Shown: in pieces, positions 6,993 to 8,717 of the stretch
Numbering within the stretch: the stretch's first letter is position 1
Layout of the letters: each line of letters opens with the position of its first letter
Source of the DNA: an uncultured Clostridia bacterium
GTDB taxonomy: Bacteria; Bacillota; Clostridia; UBA1381
Direction of reading: 5' to 3'
DNA: 8,717 nt
Assembly: GCA_959602045.1 (NCBI GenBank)
Contig: CAUGRT010000060.1
Location: 1 to 8,717, forward strand
Notes under the pieces: model-generated
What the model saw: the letters and a program-made list of their open reading frames with translations, nothing else
Databases searched by the model: none
What the model was told of the DNA's origin: nothing
Translations under genes and position numbers: made by a program

Positions 6993-7006
6993 AGAATCTG
7001 TTCAAT

Positions 7007-7035
7007 ATCATATCATATTTTCTGTAAAAAGTCAA
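7007..7035 (-). promoter_or_regulatory. Promoter of icd
   Basis: On the minus strand, TTGACT (-35, 7030-7035) and TATGAT (-10, 7007-7012) are separated by exactly 17 nt, each one base from the sigma-A consensus. Transcription would start near 7000, giving a leader of about 70 nt before ATG 6929. Confidence 0.8.
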
Positions 7036-7161
7036 GATTCATGCGGAATTAAAAGTGAAATTTTATTTTTAATGCGTAAGCACTATACAAATAGACAAAT
7101 AAAATGCAGCGGGATTGATTATTTTTTAACAACTTATTCAAATATTTTCTCTGAAATTTTA

Positions 7162-7190
7162 TTGCATGAGCGCGAAAAGTGTGCTATAAT
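7162..7190 (+). promoter_or_regulatory. Promoter of the scaffold/GGGtGRT operon
   Basis: TTGCAT (7162-7167), 17 nt, then a consensus TATAAT (7185-7190) preceded by TGC, so it also has an extended -10. The predicted start is near 7197, leaving a leader of about 42 nt. Confidence 0.85.
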
Positions 7191-7201
7191 GTAAATAATG
7201 A

Positions 7202-7222
7202 GCGGTTTTGCCGCACTTTTTT
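7202..7222 (+). promoter_or_regulatory. 5'-proximal mini-hairpin with U-run in the scaffold leader
   Basis: GCGG (7202-7205) and CCGC (7211-7214) form a short GC stem with a TTTTG loop about 5 nt from the predicted transcript start. It is followed by six T (7217-7222), then the ribosome binding site. Too weak for a convincing terminator; it could stabilise the 5' end of the mRNA or act as a leaky attenuator. Confidence 0.3.
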
Positions 7223-7223
7223 G

Positions 7224-7230
7224 AAAGGAG
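7224..7230 (+). promoter_or_regulatory. Ribosome binding site deciding the scaffold start
   Basis: AAAGGAG at 7224-7230 lies 8 nt before ATG 7239. The frame is open further upstream from a GTG at 7179, but that codon overlaps the promoter -10 region and cannot be the start of this transcript. Confidence 0.9.
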
Positions 7231-7238
7231 TACATAGT

Positions 7239-7931
7239 ATGAAATATTCAAGCGAAGTAGAACAGATGTGTCCTTTAGCTAAGGGCGCATATCATGGCCC
7301 TGCTCCGATTCCCCAGGAGGGAAAGTGGACACAGGCAAAGGAAATTACAGACATTTCAGGTCTGACTCATGGTGTAGGCTGGTGTGCACCGCAGCAGGGA
7401 GCATGTAAGCTGACATTGAATGTTAAGGAAGGAATCATCCAGGAGGCTCTGGTTGAGACAATAGGATGTTCCGGTATGACTCACTCAGCTGCAATGGCTT
7501 CTGAAATTCTTGTTGGTAAGACAATTTTGGAAGCTTTAAATACAGACCTTGTCTGTGATGCAATCAATACAGCAATGAGAGAGCTTTTCTTGCAGATCGT
7601 ATACGGAAGAACCCAGACGGCGTTCTCCGAGGACGGACTTCCCATCGGCGCAGGTCTTGAGGACTTGGGTAAGGGCTTAAGATCACAGGTTGGTACAACC
7701 TATGCAACCTTGAAGAAGGGGCCGCGTTACCTGGAACTTGCAGAAGGTTATATTACAAAGATTGCAATTGACGACCAGGATCAGATTATCGGTTATAAGT
7801 TTGTTCATCTCGGTAAGATGATGGAAATGATCGCTAAAGGCATGGATGCTAACGAAGCTATGGAAAAAGCAAGCGGTCAGTACGGCAGAGTTGATGATGC
7901 TGTTAAGCTGATTGACCCGAGACACGAATAA
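7239..7931 (+). CDS. NifU/IscU-like iron-sulfur cluster assembly scaffold protein
   Basis: A 230-residue protein whose first 130 residues resemble the NifU N-terminal/IscU scaffold fold, on which Fe-S clusters are built before transfer. Visible features are CAPQQGACKLTLNV (C49, C56), then ETIGCSGMTHSAAMASEILVGKT (from 73), matching the IscU pattern of a cysteine followed by a small-residue helix ending in a GKT-like turn. IscU uses three cysteines; here C49 or C56 and C77 are candidates, while the usual third site has no obvious cysteine (C106 is in a different context). About 100 residues follow the core, which is longer than IscU and includes a beta-hairpin-like stretch YITKIAIDDQDQIIGYKFVH. 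No IscS, SUF or NifS gene is adjacent. Lysine codons are 13 AAG to 3 AAA, unlike hemZ, suggesting high expression. It is co-transcribed with the next gene (22-nt gap). Confidence 0.8.
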   Translation: MKYSSEVEQMCPLAKGAYHGPAPIPQEGKWTQAKEITDISGLTHGVGWCAPQQGACKLTLNVKEGIIQEALVETIGCSGMTHSAAMASEILVGKTILEALNTDLVCDAINTAMRELFLQIVYGRTQTAFSEDGLPIGAGLEDLGKGLRSQVGTTYATLKKGPRYLELAEGYITKIAIDDQDQIIGYKFVHLGKMMEMIAKGMDANEAMEKASGQYGRVDDAVKLIDPRHE

Positions 7932-7937
7932 TCGAAA

Positions 7938-7944
7938 GGGAGGT
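7938..7944 (+). promoter_or_regulatory. Ribosome binding site of the GGGtGRT-family gene
   Basis: GGGAGGT at 7938-7944 lies 9 nt before ATG 7954, in the 22-nt gap after the scaffold gene. Confidence 0.85.
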
Positions 7945-7953
7945 AAAACGATA

Positions 7954-8717
7954 ATGGCATTATTTGAAAGTTATGAAAGAAGAATAGATCAGATCAACGC
8001 CGAGCTTGCAAAGCATGGAATTTCCTCAATTGAGGAGGCAAAGGCAATTTGTGACGAAAAGGGCGTTGACGCATATAATATCGTAAAAGGAATTCAGCCG
8101 ATCTGTTTTGAAAACGCTGCTTGGGCATACGTTGTCGGCGCGGCAATCGCAATCAAAGACGGCTGCACAAAGGCTGCTGATGCTGCTGAAAAAATCGGTC
8201 TTGGCTTACAGTCATTCTGTATTCCGGGTTCGGTTGCAGACGACAGAAAGGTTGGTATCGGTCACGGAAACCTCGGCTCAATGCTTTTAAGAGAAGAAAC
8301 AAAGTGCTTTGCTTTCTTAGCAGGTCACGAGTCCTTCGCTGCTGCTGAGGGTGCGATCGGTCTGGCAAGATCCGCAAACAAGGCAAGAAAAGAACCGCTG
8401 AGAGTTATCCTAAACGGTTTGGGTAAAGACGCTGCAAAGATCATTTCAAGAATCAACGGCTTTACTTATGTACAGACAAAGTTTGATTATTATACCGGTA
8501 AGGTAACAATCGTTGAAGAAATCGCTTACTCAAAGGGCGAAAGAGCAAAGGTTCGCTGCTACGGTGCAGATGACGTTCGTGAAGGCGTTGCAATCATGCA
8601 CTTAGAGGGTGTTGACGTATCCATCACAGGAAACTCCACCAACCCGACAAGATTCCAGCATCCTGTTGCAGGTACATACAAGAAAGAATGTATCGAACAG
8701 GGTAAGAAGTACTTCTC
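7954..8717 (+). CDS. GGGtGRT-family protein (3'-truncated by window end)
   Basis: An uninterrupted frame from ATG 7954 to the window edge, giving 254 complete codons with no stop, so the C-terminus is missing. It begins MALFESYERRIDQINAEL and continues with ENAAWAYVVGAAIAIKDG, GIGHGNLGSMLLREETKCF and AFLAGHESFAAAEGAIGLA. I recognise it as the clostridial GGGtGRT family of about 330 residues, often next to a NifU-like scaffold. The name-giving motif is not in the part present and should lie beyond the edge. Seven cysteines are visible (33, 51, 71, 89, 118, 202, 246), some of which could bind metal; H104 and H125 lie in glycine-rich loops. There is no signal peptide, and the hydrophobic stretch near 55-67 is probably a buried helix. 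Biochemical function is unknown to me. Lysines are 15 AAG to 6 AAA, like its partner. Confidence 0.8.
   Translation, partial: MALFESYERRIDQINAELAKHGISSIEEAKAICDEKGVDAYNIVKGIQPICFENAAWAYVVGAAIAIKDGCTKAADAAEKIGLGLQSFCIPGSVADDRKVGIGHGNLGSMLLREETKCFAFLAGHESFAAAEGAIGLARSANKARKEPLRVILNGLGKDAAKIISRINGFTYVQTKFDYYTGKVTIVEEIAYSKGERAKVRCYGADDVREGVAIMHLEGVDVSITGNSTNPTRFQHPVAGTYKKECIEQGKKYF

Larger units (their letters stand above)
6930..7238. other. Divergent intergenic region between icd and the Fe-S scaffold operon
   Basis: A 309-bp AT-rich region holding two divergent promoters (icd leftward, scaffold operon rightward) and the leader elements listed separately. Between the promoters, 7036-7161 contains no gene I can support. 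It has an imperfect AT-rich inverted repeat (7048-7054 ATTAAAA with 7067-7073 TTTTAAT), which could be a regulator site but matches no motif I know. Confidence 0.6.

Noticed and set aside
7179..7238. Scaffold start at GTG 7179
   Set aside because: It overlaps the promoter -10; ATG 7239 has a well-spaced AAAGGAG.

Overview
The window looks like a chromosomal segment of a low-to-mid GC, anaerobic-type Firmicute, most likely Clostridia. The reasons are strong GGAGG-type ribosome binding sites, AT-rich sigma-A-like promoters, U-tract terminators, and a gene set typical of that group: HemZ, a DnaI/DnaC-like AAA+ loader, a DUF4080-type B12-binding radical SAM protein, and a NifU/IscU-like scaffold paired with a GGGtGRT-family protein. 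Species cannot be told from this. I see no CRISPR array, insertion sequence, tRNA or rRNA.

Layout. (1) Positions 1-154 are a non-coding or gene-end segment with a perfect 10-bp stem-loop and a nearly T-free, A-rich leader. (2) A plus-strand cluster at 155-3236 holds a glyoxalase II-like metallo-beta-lactamase hydrolase, hemZ, and a DnaI/DnaC-like ATPase whose TTG start overlaps the end of hemZ. (3) A bidirectional terminator at 3235-3260 overlaps the stop codons of this cluster and of the convergent one. (4) A minus-strand operon is transcribed from an extended -10 promoter near 5549: hpt, then a B12-binding/radical SAM DUF4080 protein overlapping the end of hpt. (5) A separate minus-strand icd (NADP-type isocitrate dehydrogenase, eukaryote-like subfamily) has its own strong promoter, a hairpin plus U-tract in its leader, and a 25-bp terminator hairpin. 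(6) A plus-strand operon diverges from icd: an Fe-S scaffold-like protein and, cut by the window edge, a GGGtGRT-family protein.

How they fit together. Most genes are housekeeping: purine salvage (hpt), the oxidative TCA branch supplying 2-oxoglutarate and NADPH (icd), porphyrin-related radical chemistry (hemZ) and replication or DNA-metabolism ATPase work. Two radical SAM enzymes and an Fe-S scaffold suggest an Fe-S-rich anaerobic metabolism. The least understood part is the scaffold/GGGtGRT pair. It has a near-consensus promoter, strong ribosome binding sites and a codon choice (AAG over AAA for lysine) unlike hemZ, which suggests high expression. Its function is not established as far as I know.
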